Part shown: positions 45,795-59,100 of the stretch, in pieces
Layout: every line of letters starts with the position of its first letter
Position numbering within the stretch: position 1 is the stretch's first letter
DNA from: Brachypterus glaber
Taxonomy: Eukaryota > Arthropoda > Insecta > Coleoptera > Kateretidae
Assembly (NCBI GenBank): GCA_958510825.1
Contig: OY294049.1
Span: forward strand, 32,640,774-32,704,773
Direction of reading: 5' to 3'
DNA length: 64,000 nucleotides
Position numbers and translations under genes: made by a program
Notes under the pieces: model-generated
The model's database searches: none
Seen by the model: the letters and a program-made list of their open reading frames with translations, nothing else
Told to the model about the DNA's origin: nothing

Positions 45795-46739
45795 CAGTGA
45801 TGCCGATCGGCATTGATTAAATTAGTGGTAAAACATAAACATTTTACTGGCTAATTTATTTTCATTACTGGCATTTTACTGCATCAATTTTTTTGCGAGC
45901 ATTTTAAAAATTGGTAAAAAATGTAAATATGGTGCCACAGGTATTTTTTTTTTAAATTATTATTAAAAGTTAGTAAACAGCAAATCCGGCGCCGCAAATA
46001 TCTATTTTAAAAAATACGTTAAAATGAAAATGTTACGCCGCAGGTAGTTATTATTGAAATTTATATTTAAAAAAAGACAAAGAAATACCAAAACCGACTA
46101 TTAAATGAATTATTAAAAATTAGGAAAAAGAAAATCAGGCGGCGTAGGCAAAAATTCTTGCAAATACCCTAGTAAAATTGAACTTGGACAAGTTTCTTGA
46201 CCAGAGTCCTGACAAAGTTCTTTGTAAAGAATTGGACAATTCTTGAGCAAGAGAATTAATAAAGATTCTGTATCCAGACTTGGGCAAGATTTTAGCAAGA
46301 TTCTGGAAGCAGAGCGTTTAGCAATACTTTGTCGTCTGTTCGTCAAGTCTGTAGCATGCAATTTGAAAAGCAATTTGACAAGATTCTTGGTCAAGAATCT
46401 TGACCTACTCTAACAAGTACGATTTGATCATGATAGAGATCGCTTTTCGATTTCTTGTCAATTTTTCTTGCTACATTCTTGCTCAAGACTTATCCAAGAA
46501 TCTTGTCGAAGTATCTGTAGCAATTCTTTGACAATTCTTGAGCAAGAATCTGTTTAAATGTTATGTAAAATTATTTAAATTCTTTAATTTTATAGCTTTT
46601 TTCTGATAAAATTTTCTGGGCTGGTAATTACTGGCAAATTCCTAGCATCAAGTCATTACTGGAAAGTTTACTGGCAATTGCCCCTAAAGGATTTTTTTAC
46701 TGGCAAATGCCATTAATTATTGGCAAATCGGCAACACTG
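45795..46739. mobile_element. Non-autonomous hAT element, 945 bp
   Basis: CAGTGATGCCGAT at 45795 and the complement of CAGTGTTGCCGAT ending at 46739; 8-bp target duplication AGACCAAC at 45787-45794 and 46740-46747. ACTGGCAAAT-type motifs recur near both ends and a CAAGAATCTTG / ACAATTCTTGAGCAAGA motif recurs through the middle. No transposase. Confidence 0.9.
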
Positions 46740-46747
46740 AGACCAAC

Positions 46748-48484
46748 CATTATAGGAACTTTTTTTCATATTTTTAGTTGTAGAATCAACTCTTAAATTT
46801 TGGCATGACAGTTACTGATAACGTAAGCTATTTTTAAAAAAATCGCTACATACACTTTATCTAGTTTTACCCACATCCTTTTCGGTTTGTTGATATAAAA
46901 TGTATGGCATCATGTCATTATGTCAAAAAATACAAAAACATGTGTTTTTTGTTGCACAGTGTATTAATACATAATATTTATCATCGTTTTGTCAGACATA
47001 ATATTTGTTTTTGGATCTCTGCTTCCCATTTAGTTGCAGATAATAAAAAATAACATACAATATTGCACAATTTAATATTACTTGTTATTTCGTAATATGA
47101 AATTAAATATTTAAATTATAATTTTTATTTTGACCAGAAATAATATCTTTATTAAAAAACTGAACGTGGTAATTACAGTAAAGCAGAAAAAGTTTTAAAA
47201 ATTACCTAAAACGTGCTTGGTGCACATTAAAAGTTTAAGCTAAAAAACATAGTCACACTTATTCCGTAACATCTTGTAGACTGTTAAGTTTTTGGCAACT
47301 CTAATCAGATATAATTATTGTCAAAGGATGTACCTTTCTTGTAAAATCGGTTTATTAAATTCAAAGATAATCGACTTTAAATTTGTTGAAAATTTTTGGG
47401 TGTTCCACTTCAAATTTTGATTAGTATATTTTTAATGTATATTTTAATGTAATTGCAACAAATTAAAATAATAAAAACTAAGTCTTTAGTGCATGAGAGC
47501 GGATCATACACTAAAAGGCCTAGTATACTAGTGTGCGTATACGCGCACTCGTTTTAAAATATACCATTGATTAGACTTTTTAGAAATAGACTTAGACTTA
47601 GTCAATGATAAAACTAATGGCATTTAACCGGATTCGGTGGTTATTAGCCTCGTTATTAGCCTTATATAGAATTACTAGGGGGGTGTAAAAATTACTATAT
47701 TAGCCTGACATAATTTGTTTACACCCTCCAACTGGTTAACACAAAAAAAATGTTATATGAAGTTATTACATAGAGTACTATGCCTCAGAACTTCGGTGCC
47801 TAAGGTATATTTTTAAATTAAAGTTATCTTTTAAGAATAGTACCCAACTATTTTTTTTAGTGACACATCGTGAAATATTCTTATATATAAAAAAATTATT
47901 TACTGTTAGATATGCTAAATATTCATATATTTTGTACAGTTCATTGCCAAGGATGAATACTACGATTAGGAATGTGTAGATTTTACCAAAATTTAATAAA
48001 ACAAAATCAACTTAGGTATATAATATATAGATTATTTTTTTAAGAATTTTAAAATTTAGTTAACACTAAAAAATTAAAACAAAAGGCTTTTAAATTAATT
48101 TATTGTGTTTATAAATACGAATACAAAGTTTGTATTACAAACGGATTTGTTTAATAATTAGCTTTAATTGAACTTTAATTGATACAGTTAAATAAGTCGA
48201 GAAGGTATCTTAGGTATATATTTACAAAAAAATCACAGTTCCATCTGGTTGAGGTATCTATACAATACATAAATTACTACAGTCTTAAGATTACACAAGT
48301 CAATAAAAAAAATACTTGTGCCTGGGTTTATTTTATGATTTTTTGATTTGTCATACTTCAAAATAATGAAAACATACCTACATCCTCTTTAAAGTTTGCT
48401 TTTGTAGTGTTGGTAGTAATAATACAGATTTAATAGTTTTAATAGAAACAGTTTCTTATAAATGTTATCAATATTTTCGTCAAA
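46748..48484. other. Spacer between genes A and B
   Basis: AT-rich; a palindromic patch near 47515-47545 (GTATACTAGTGTGCGTATACGC). Nothing coding. Confidence 0.4.
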
Positions 48485-48650
48485 CTAGGTATATAGGGGT
48501 TTTTGAGGTCGCTAAAACTGAATCTTGGAATAATTTTTTCCCAAATGTACCCCCTGAGGGGCGGGGATAATTTTCGTGAAAATTGGTGTACTGGGGTTTT
48601 TGAGGTTGCTGAAAGTGAATCTTATAATAAAAATAATGTAATTCACCCCC
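48485..48650. repeat. Diverged tandem duplication (about 105 bp)
   Basis: GGGGTTTTTGAGGTCGCTAA (48497) and GGGGTTTTTGAGGTTGCTGA (48594) each follow a TATA/GTAC word and precede AGTGAATCTT-like sequence and a CCCCCTGAGGGG or CCCCCAGGGGG palindrome. Confidence 0.75.
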
Positions 48651-49155
48651 AGGGGGTGCTTTCCCGTTTTGAAAGTTAAAAAAAAAATCCCTTAGATTTG
48701 ATAATCGTCCTCTGTAAGCAGGGTGTTGGAAAAATGGAAAAGCTCGTTTACTGGCCAGTGTATTTTAGCACAGTATCGAGGAGAAAAAAGAAATATGGAA
48801 CTTTCGGTGTCGAGAATTTGGCGGAAACCGAGAGACCATGTTGCAGACTGCTATTTTTGCGTATTGAATCCAGCTAAACCATGAAAAGGCAAAAATGCGA
48901 AACAAATTTTGCATTTTTTATAATTTTGTTTACTAATAGTTAAAGTTAACAAAAAGAATATACAAATATTTTTGTTTTTGTTTTTTAACAGATGAAAGAT
49001 TAAAAACATAGATTTTCTTAAATTTTGAAGTAATGTTTTTCTGGCTACAAAAGCAAACTTTTACATGAAATATTATTTTTTTTTCGAATGAATATCAGTA
49101 AACCTATAGTAATTACGTAGACTAATCCCAGACACAAATTTCATGTAGACTTGTG

Positions 49156-50138
49156 TTATTTGTCTTTTTTATTTTTTAAATAATTGTCTTCTGCGATGGC
49201 TTTCAATTTTTTCGTCATACTTGTTCCTGTACTTCTTACCATTTCGTTTAAAATACTATCTTCATTTTGCAACAAAACGAATGGATGGTCAAATTCTTTT
49301 ACACAGCCAGCTTGCATAACGAGAATTTTGTCAGAATCCATAACAGTGTTTAATCGGTGAGCGATTGTAATTACGGAACAATCAGCAAATTTTGTCCTTA
49401 TTGTTTGCTGAATAAGATTGTCTGTATTAGGATCCACATTGGCAGTTGCTTCATCTAAAACTAATATCTTATTGTTTCTTATTAAGGCTCTAGCAAGGCA
49501 CACTAGTTGTCTTTGGCCAACGCTGAAGTTTCCACCTCCTTCACTGACCTTGGACTCCAGTCCGGCAGGCAGCTCAAGCATAACCTCCTTCATTTCCACT
49601 TGTTCTAAAGCGTTCCAAAGAGTACTGTCATCATATTCATCAAACGGATCTAGGTTTTTACGCATTGAACCAGAAAATAGTACTGGTTCTTGAGGAATTA
49701 TTGATATTTTTGGTCTAACTATATCTAAGGGCAACTCAGTTGCATTTATACTGTCAATAATTATACTTCCTTCGATTGGATAAAGTTGGAACAAAGCTGT
49801 TATAGTGGAAGATTTTCCAGCACCAGTTCTGCCAACAACACCAATTTTTTCCTTAGGTTTAATAGTAAAATTAAGGTTTTTTAACACATATGGATCACTT
49901 TCGTTGTACTTAAGACTAACATCTTTAAACTCTACTTCGCCCTGTGCTGGCCAGTCAATAGATAGATTCGCTTTTGGTTTTCGTTCTGGTTCACTTTCCA
50001 GTTTCGTATACTCTAGAACTCGTTCCACTGATGTCATATTGTTTTCAAGTTCACTCCATTGTCGGACACCCCATTGCAAACCTCCTATAAGTCCCATAAA
50101 TTGAGTTAGTACTAAACCAATTTCTCCACTTTGGATAT
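49156..50138 (-). CDS. ABCC4-like: Gene B last exon: NBD2 and stop
   Basis: Acceptor CTTTTCAG before 50138. Begins IQSGEIGLVLTQFMGLIGG, contains SVERVLEYTKLESEPERK, NBD2 motifs and IAHRLNTV. The frame is open some 120 nt into the intron, which is not coding. Confidence 0.96.
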
Positions 50139-53100
50139 CTGAAAAGTATATATCTTTATGAAACAATTGATACATACACTTTAGTTCGAAAAGGCTTCTT
50201 TTTTTGCCTGTAAATTCTTTTTCTATTTGCGTTTTAAACACATCCATGTGAATCCACATACCATATGGTAACTCACGTTACAGCCGCAGAAAAAAAGTGA
50301 CTCTTTTAAATGTTGTATAACATTATTATTTTTTAACAAACAAACTTTAATATAAATAAATAACAAACAATCCTTAGGATTTATTCTTTCTGCGGCTATA
50401 ATGTGAGTTACCATGGATTTTCCAATCCAATAAAGTAGTCAATTTGTCTCAAAAAACTACTTGCAACTTGTTGTCTAAAACAAAAGAAAAGAGCATTATA
50501 TGCAATACTAAACACCTTTAAAAATGTATATATGTCATGTTTCTTCGGCACGATAACTCAAGAAAGAATAATCTGATCGACTTTAAATTTTTATGAAAAA
50601 TAAACATTTCTAAGAACATAATAACAAAAATAGTTAAACTCAACGAATTAGATGGTTAGGACATTTATCGCGAATGGAGGATAGAAGTATTTCCAAGGAA
50701 ATATTAAGTAAAGGATCACTTGACAATAGAGGAAGACCAAAAGTACAGTGGAAGTTTCAAGTGGAGATCTAAGAAAGTTAGGTGGCAGGAAACAGTAAGA
50801 TACAGGAAGACATGGCGAAATATCGCAAAACAAGCCCTGGGCCAATAAGCCTATTGTGCTCTATTTTCCCGAAAATAGGAAAGTTATGAGGGGGGGGCAA
50901 ACATTTAAAAAAATCGAAAATAGTTGAATAAAATCTCCTATCAACTTTATTTTTTCAAGAAAAAAAAAACTTTTTTAGACCCTTAAGGGTGAATCAAACC
51001 AAATTTTTAAAAAAATACGAAAAAAGAAATAAGAGGGCATACAAAGTAAAAAAAATAAAGAAAAGTGGGATACACGTAATTCTTCAGAAAAGTTACTGTT
51101 ATTTAAAGAATGACTCGAGTCAAGTCAAAAAAAAATCCCCCCACCTCCAAAAAAAAGTTATAGGGGGCTAAACTTTTTTAAACATCAAAAAAATAGAAGG
51201 AAATGTGCTATCATCGTATTTTTTTCATAAAAAAATCGCGCATTCACCAAAAATAAAAAAAAAACATTTTCAGGAAACTTTTAAAAATCTCAAGTTTACG
51301 TTTGCTTTTGATTTTAGGGATTAGAGTCTCTAGACCTCTGACCTTATTGACGAACATACAAAAATGGGTCTTTGGGTACCTTAAGACCAATAAGTACATC
51401 AAAATCGGAAAATCATGTTTTGTTCAAAAGTAAAAATTAAATTTACAGACATAAAGTGCTTATTGTGGAGCCTCGAGTCTTTATTATATTATTCACAGCA
51501 CTTACGCTAGAATAATATTATAGGTACGGTAATTTCGAATTTTCAAAAAAAAAAAAATCAAAAATCGTACTAGACAAAAAGTTCTTGGATATAACCTTTA
51601 CCCTCCCGAGACTAAACTAATGATAATTTTTCGATTTAGGCCGGATTTAGGGGGGGGGGAGGGGGGAAGATTTCCCAGGGCCCGGGCTCGAGGGGGGCCC
51701 GGCGTCGACAATTTATTTTAGTTTACAATAAACGGTTTATTTATTTATACTTCCTCCAGAACGATAAGGGCTCTAAAACAAGCAAATATACAGAGCCTTT
51801 TTCAAGTGGGCCATAGACCTTAAAAATTTTAAGTTAAGTTAAAATAAGTAAAATTTTTTTCTATTTTTAGAATTTTAAACTTAAACGTATAAATTGTGAA
51901 AATTTTAGCCGGCGGCGCTTAAGCCTTCTTGCATATTTGTGAAACTTTAAATTGTAACAGTGTTTTAAAATTAAAATAAACTATTAAATTTATAAAAACA
52001 TTGCCTGCCCTCTTGCATGTTTATGAACTTTGAAATTGTAACAGTGTTTTAAAATTAAAATGAACTATCAAAACATTATCGACTGCGGCGCTAGGGCTTT
52101 TTTACTTTTTTTTTATTCGAGCTAGTAAAACTGCAGCGCTACAGCTTTCTTGCAATTTTATAAACTTTGAAACAATGTTTTAAAATTAAAATTACCCATT
52201 AAAATTGTTAAAATTTTCGCCTGCGGTGCTGTTGCCGCAGTTTGAAAAAATAGAAATTAACATAATTGGTCAAAAATTTAGTTGACGACCATTTTCTTAG
52301 TAGACGCTTTCTTCCCCTAAAAGTGCCTTAGCTACGGCCCTGGGCGGGAAAATTATTTTGGAAAAATGGGGGGCCCGGGTAAAAAGTTTCCCCGGGGCCC
52401 GGGCTTGCTCTGTCCGGCCCTGAGGAGAGCTGTTTTATACTGAATTAAATTTGCATATTTGTTTTGATACATAGAAAGTCTATAAAAGTATTTTGGATTA
52501 ATATTGCCTTAAAGAAAAAATAAGGAAGTAAGAGGGTAAGGGATTTTTTTTCAAATGTCCGTCTGTCGGTCTGATGTCACGAAGTTTTTTTGTAAACACG
52601 ATAACCTTCAGGAAAAATCAAGTTCTAAGAGAGGAATTTCCCTATTGTTTTTGAAAATAATCCCCCCAAAAAACAAAAAAGTTATGGAGGGTTAAACTTT
52701 AAAAAAAATCGAAAAAAGCTGAAAAAAAATCGATTACGGTAATTTTTTCAGGAAAAATTACATTTATCATAGATCAATTCTACCAAAAAAAATTTTTTTT
52801 TTGAATTTTTTGTTTTTCGGAAAAAGAAAATTTAATAAAAAAAACATTCAAAAAATCAAGTTCTAAGAGAGGAATTTCCCTATTGTTTTTGAAAATAATC
52901 CCCCCAAAAAACAAAAAAGTTATGGAGGGTTAAACTTTAAAAAAAATCGAAAAAAGCTGAAAAAAAATCGATTACGGTAATTTTTTCAGGAAAAATTACA
53001 TTTATCATAGATCAATTCTACCAAAAAAATTTTTTTTTTTGAATTTTTTGTTTTTCGGAAAAAGAAAATTTAATAAAAAAAACATTCAAAAAATTTATTT

Positions 53101-56100
53101 TTTTTTAAGTTTTATTGAAAACATTTTTATATTTTTATTTTCAATAATTTTTCGTTTTTCAAAAAAGATCTTTCAACAAAATGTATTTTTTGTTATTTTT
53201 TTTTTTTTTGAAAACAAGTATTTGGGAAATTCAATATACCATTTACTGTGAATAATATATAATATTATTATTATATTATTATATTATTATATGTGTTATA
53301 ATAATGTTATAATATAACACTGTTACATATTATACAGGGTGTTCCGTGAGGAAAGGGAAATATTTAAAGGATGTGTTCTAGAGGTCAAAATAAGAAAAAA
53401 AGTTCCCATAAACATATGTCCAAAAACGACTCATAAGGGAGCTTGAAAGAGGTATCAAAAATTCGATTTTTTATTAATAACTTAGGAACCCTTTGTGTTA
53501 TAGCAACAAGGTTTTGCATGTGATCTATTTTTAATAAGGCTTATTGGACAATGGTAATTGCATTTAGTTACATATTACATATTATGTATAATGGAATACC
53601 TAGCATTACATATCTTTACGTCTTTACGCCGTAAAGTTTACGGCTTTTACTTACTTTTACTAAAGGCCAATAAAACAAAAGTGGCTACTCCAATACATAT
53701 GGCGCATATTACATCCAACCAAAATCCAAATCCTCTACTAGAAGCAATAAAAAGGAACCAAGCAGAACTATGGCAATCTTGATAATCATCAAATTCTTTT
53801 ATCAACAATTTTTCGGCTTGAAATGCTCTAATTGTAGTTAATCCATGTACGGAGGCTGTCATATGGTTGAAAACTGGACTTTTTGCTACAATGAAAAAAT
53901 TTACTGCTGCCAACAAAATAATACTTTCCCCTATACTGCCCTACTACGCTAGAAAGCAGTAACTCCATTTATCGCATAGCAGCGTTTTCAAAATATTACA
54001 TCAGAGTTGACGTGAAAACGTTGCTATGCGACAAATGGAGGTACTGCTTTCTAGCGTAGTAGGGCAGTATAGGCCTAGGTTCATTCAAACACAAAAAAAA
54101 ATTAAAAAAAAATATTTTCAAAAAAAAAATCAGTTCTTCAAAAAAAAATTTTTTTTTCAAGAAAGTTTCTTTTTTGTAAATTAAAAAATAAATTGAAAAT
54201 AAGGTGTTTTTGAAAAAAATTGTTTTTACCCCATTTTAGCCCCTAATCAACCTGTGGTCCGAATTTGAAGTCTTTAGCCCGAAGCGTTCTAGAGTTATCG
54301 TGGTCCCAGACACACATACCGACAGACCGATCGACAGACAGTTTTTTTTTTTACGGAAATCATATTTTTTGGATACAAAATGTCCTGAAACGTAAAAAAG
54401 CAATAAAAATTTTCGATTTTTTTTTACTAACGGAAGACTTTTTTTGGGGAAAGTAAAATAAAATTATTACCTAGTTATTTAAAAAAAAAAAAGTTTTAAA
54501 ATTGATTTGAATTCTTTTATAGAATATTTAAAATTATTTTATGATTTTAATAATTACTTAACACATTGAATAAGCATAGTATTTTTATTGACCCTGAACC
54601 ATATGATAAACTGAATTCTGCTTATCAAACATGTGGAATTAATACTAGGTATTGTTAATATTATGTAATTTAATACTATACCAATGATTATGAAACTTTT
54701 TATAGCGGTAAACTTCTCCTTAAATTGTTATTCATACCGAGGGTAATAAACCTACGAATTCGAAATTTAACTTTTTGCCCGTGTATTATACAATATTTTT
54801 TATTCGATTGTTACTAATTATAATAAATTATTAAAATATACTTAATTTTAAAGTGCAAATAGTATATTCTATGACTAGTATGGAATAGACAATATTCCGC
54901 GCGAGCGGAATAGAATAGAATAGAATAGAATATTTATTAGCCATCATGTGATACATTTCTGTATATATGGTAGGTCATATTTGGTAAAATTAAAATTAGC
55001 ATATCTCGGGTAACATATAAAATTAAAAAAAGTACAATAAATATTATTTCTAAAATAAATACTTAAATAGACAGAGAAACAAATTTAAAAATACAAAATT
55101 TACTAAACATCCTTAAAATTAAAATCTAAAAATTCCTTAATTGTATAGGGACAGCACTTTATGACAATATTCTTGACAGCATTCTTAAATAGGTTCTCAT
55201 TTTTTATATTTTTTATTTCCTTTGGCAATTTGTTATAAAAGCTAATACATTTAAATAGAGGGGATTTTTCATAAAGTGCGGTTTTGTGCTTTATAATTGG
55301 CAGTACATTTTCTCTTCTTTTATTAATCAGATCTAAATTTGGAGTAAAAATATTTCGATTCATTTTAATATAAACAATACATTTAAATATATAAATTCCA
55401 AGAACAGTCAAAATGTTATTGTTTATAAAAACCTGTCTGCAGCTATCTCTATAACCCATGTTAAAAATTAGCCTGATTAGACGTTTCTGAGCAGTCAATA
55501 CTCTCTTAATGTGTCTTGCGCTTCCCCAACTTATTATGTTAAAAGACATATGCGAGTATGCTAGGGCATAGTAAACAGTCATTATTGAATCTCCGCCCAA
55601 ATAACATCTCATCTGACGAATAGCATAATAAGCCCTATTTAATTTACCACAAACACTTTGAATATGTTCATCCCAGTTTAAATTGGAATCGAAAATTGTG
55701 CCCAAGAATTTGGTGTTCCCTGATAACTTAATTTCTAGTGGAAGGGATTCTTTAGGTATACTTCGTCTATTGTAGAAGTTTACAAATACAGTTTTACTAC
55801 TATTTAGTATAAGTGAGTTTCTTTGACACCACGAACTAAAGCTATCCATTATACTGTTTATTAGCGATAATAGTTCTTCAATAGATTTAGCAGACAAAGT
55901 TATTGTTGTGTCGTCCGCAAACATAATAATTAAGACTCGTAAGAACTCAGGTAGATCATTTATATAGAGTAAAAAAAGTAATGGCCCCAAAACTGAACCT
56001 TGAGGAACTCCTCTTTTTATTTTATATTTTTGAGAAATTCCTGTTTTATTTCTTATAATAATTGACCTATCTTTTAAGTATGAGGCAAACCATTTAAGCA

Positions 56101-59100
56101 AATAGTTAGGAAGTTTAACATTTTTTAACTTATTAATAAGAATATCGGGGTCTATGGTATCAAATGCTTTGTGCAAATCAAACATAAGTGAAACGACATA
56201 ATTTCCATCATCCAATTGCTTATAAACATAATTAAGTAAATCAATAGAAGCAGTTTCAGTTGACCTGTTACTTCTAAATCCGTGCTGGGCATTCGTGATT
56301 ATGCTGTTATCATCTAAGTAACTTACTATTTTCTTAAATATTATTTTCTCGAATAATTTGGAGAATATACTTATTGACTATTCCATATGTGTTGTAGACT
56401 ATACTTTTTCTTCGACTGCAAATATGAAACACTGTATGGCTTTAAACTGCGGACAAGGTTAAAACTCGACATTGTAAATGCAACAAAACACATATTTTTA
56501 AATAAAGTTATTAATGTTATTTAATAATTTTATCAAATCAGTACTTAAAAAATATTTTTATTTAATTTTAGCACATATTTACAAATTATAATGCAAAAAT
56601 TGAAGGTTATGTCAGATTGTTGTGACAGATATTAGGTTTAAATATTTAACAATAGATGGAGCAGTTTTAAAATGATAAAAATTTGCGTTACATAATACTT
56701 GAACGTTCCCTAAAGGGTTTTTATTTACAAGAAAATAATTTGTGTGACAGTTGAGTGGGTAAAATAAATAATTATCCACTCAATAAAGTAAAAGCCACGT
56801 GGGGGTTATTATTGAGTTTATCTATTTAAAATAAAGCTGGTAATTGTCTTATTAACTGTTTCTATAGTAAGATATGTCTACTTAATTAATATGGAGTATG
56901 ATATTCTGAGGATACTTACTTATGGCCTCTAATCTCTTAACACTTCTACTCGTCTTAATATAAAATGTCCTAAATGCGTAAATAAAACCCAATAAGGCAA
57001 AAGATGGAACCAGCAACCAAGGTTCTACTAAAGCTGATAAAACGATGACTCCAATTAAGTTTAATCCGATCTAAAAAAACACAATAAATTAATTAAGACA
57101 TACTATTGAAGTTATGAGTACAAATCTATTGCTTTAATTGAAATGGTCAATTGAAACAATTTAATGAATTGAATACAAGTTGAAACTGATTAAACTGATT
57201 AAACATTAAACATTAGTGTGAAAATAAAACACTTTCTACAAAAAATATTTCTCGTTCGTAATTTAATATTTAAATATTTTCACGTGGTATATCGGAAAAA
57301 TAGAAACATTGGTTAAGAGCCGAAAGAAAAGCTTGTTGTTTATTTTTGGTATATGATTCCTCAGGTCAAAATACATAAAAAAGGTAATCTTATTGTAACA
57401 CTGTAGGACTAACCGTTTTCGAGAAAAATTAGTTTAAAGGTGAAATTTCAGGGTACGAGGACAAAAAATGAATTACTAAAATGTAACCTCGATGCTATAT
57501 TTTAAGGGGTTCCTCAGTTATTAAATAAAAACCGAATTTTTCAAAGGGGCGTAGCTCCCTTATGACGCATTTTTAGACATATGCTTATGGAAACTTTTTG
57601 TCATTTTGGAGTGTTACGCCAGAGGCCGCCACGCTATAACCCTGATAGCACAAAAGCCTTCTAAGAAGATTCTTAAAATAAATAGCCCGAAGGACAGCAT
57701 GCTTCTTAGAAGCATATCTATTTTGCTCAGGGTATTCTAAGAACGATTAAAGAAATGCAAAGGATACCGTTTTAATCGTGCTGGGAGTTCTTAAGAAGCT
57801 TCTTATAAGCCTCTGTATCAAATAAGAATGTTTTAAGAAGCATGTTAAGAATGTTCTTAGAAGTAGGTACATATACTTTTAAGAATATTCTTAGCATGTT
57901 TCTTAAAATATTCTATTTAATGCATTTAAGTAATAATATTGAATATTGCGCATGCGCAAACAAAGGAGGTAGGTGTTTCAGATTTCTACATTAATGTAGT
58001 TTTTCTCCTTTTTTCAAATATATTTTATGATACTCGATACATTTTCTGGAGTGATATTATAAATTTGGACATGGCGAAAATTTTTACGTCTTTGTGATAA
58101 ACCTAATAATTAAAGTATATAAAAATCCTTAGATATAGCATCCGTCAGGTAAGATTCATATGCGATATGTAGTTTGACTGTGAAAGCAAACTTTCTACCA
58201 GACATAAAAATCATGCGCCACACAAAATCCAATGTTTAGAGAAAAAATAGCAAATTTTCGCCTCAAAATTTGTCCTGCAAGAGCGAAAAATGTACTCATA
58301 ATATAAAATATATATTTATTTTTTTATTCGAAGGGACACTTATTATTTATTATTTAAATATTATTAATATGCGCTGAAAAAGAAAAAAAAATGGGTCTTC
58401 ACTTTGACTGGGGTAATGTTTAAACTAATCTTGCTTTTTACCGGGTCTATAATACTTACCTCTAAGACATCTATTAATACAGAAGGAATGTACTCGTCAA
58501 CAATACCCAAATCTTTGGAAAATCTATTTAAAATCCTTCCTGAAGGATTCAGGTTAAAAAATTGCATAGTGGCTTTAATGATTTTTGCGAAAATAAAATC
58601 ATGCAAATTCATTGAAGCTATGGTTAGAAATACCATATAATAAATTGATTTTCCAATCGCTATAAATATAGTTCCAAGAGTTATTGAAGAATAAACTATT
58701 ATTATTATATCTCTTTCCATGGTTAAGTTGTGGTCGCTGTTATTATTTTGCATTTTTTCCGTAAATTCTTGTTCCATATTAACCCTAAAAAATTAATAAT
58801 GAAGTAGTAAAATTTAGTAGTAGGTAAAGAGGATTTTCTTTCAAAAAATGTGGCTTCTGTTGATAAAAATTTTTGGTTAGATTAGGAGTTTTTATTTAAA
58901 ATAATAAACTTACCAGTATGATACGTAATATTCTCCACCATTGCCAACTAGTTGGCAAACAATAAATAATAACAAACAAAAAGTAATACTGAATTTACCA
59001 CCACCAGCTTTAAAATACTTCCAATACATACTAAGTCCAATTTTGCCAGTTCCAAAGTTTTCTTTTATTTCTTCTGGAAGAGTTTCATCTTCGTCATCCA

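Noticed and set aside
46113..46394. 93-codon minus-strand frame
   Set aside because: Made by CAAGAATCTTG repeats within a non-autonomous hAT element; no protein family.
49418..50104. Plus-strand frames opposite the last exon of gene B
   Set aside because: Antisense shadows of the highly conserved NBD2 coding sequence.
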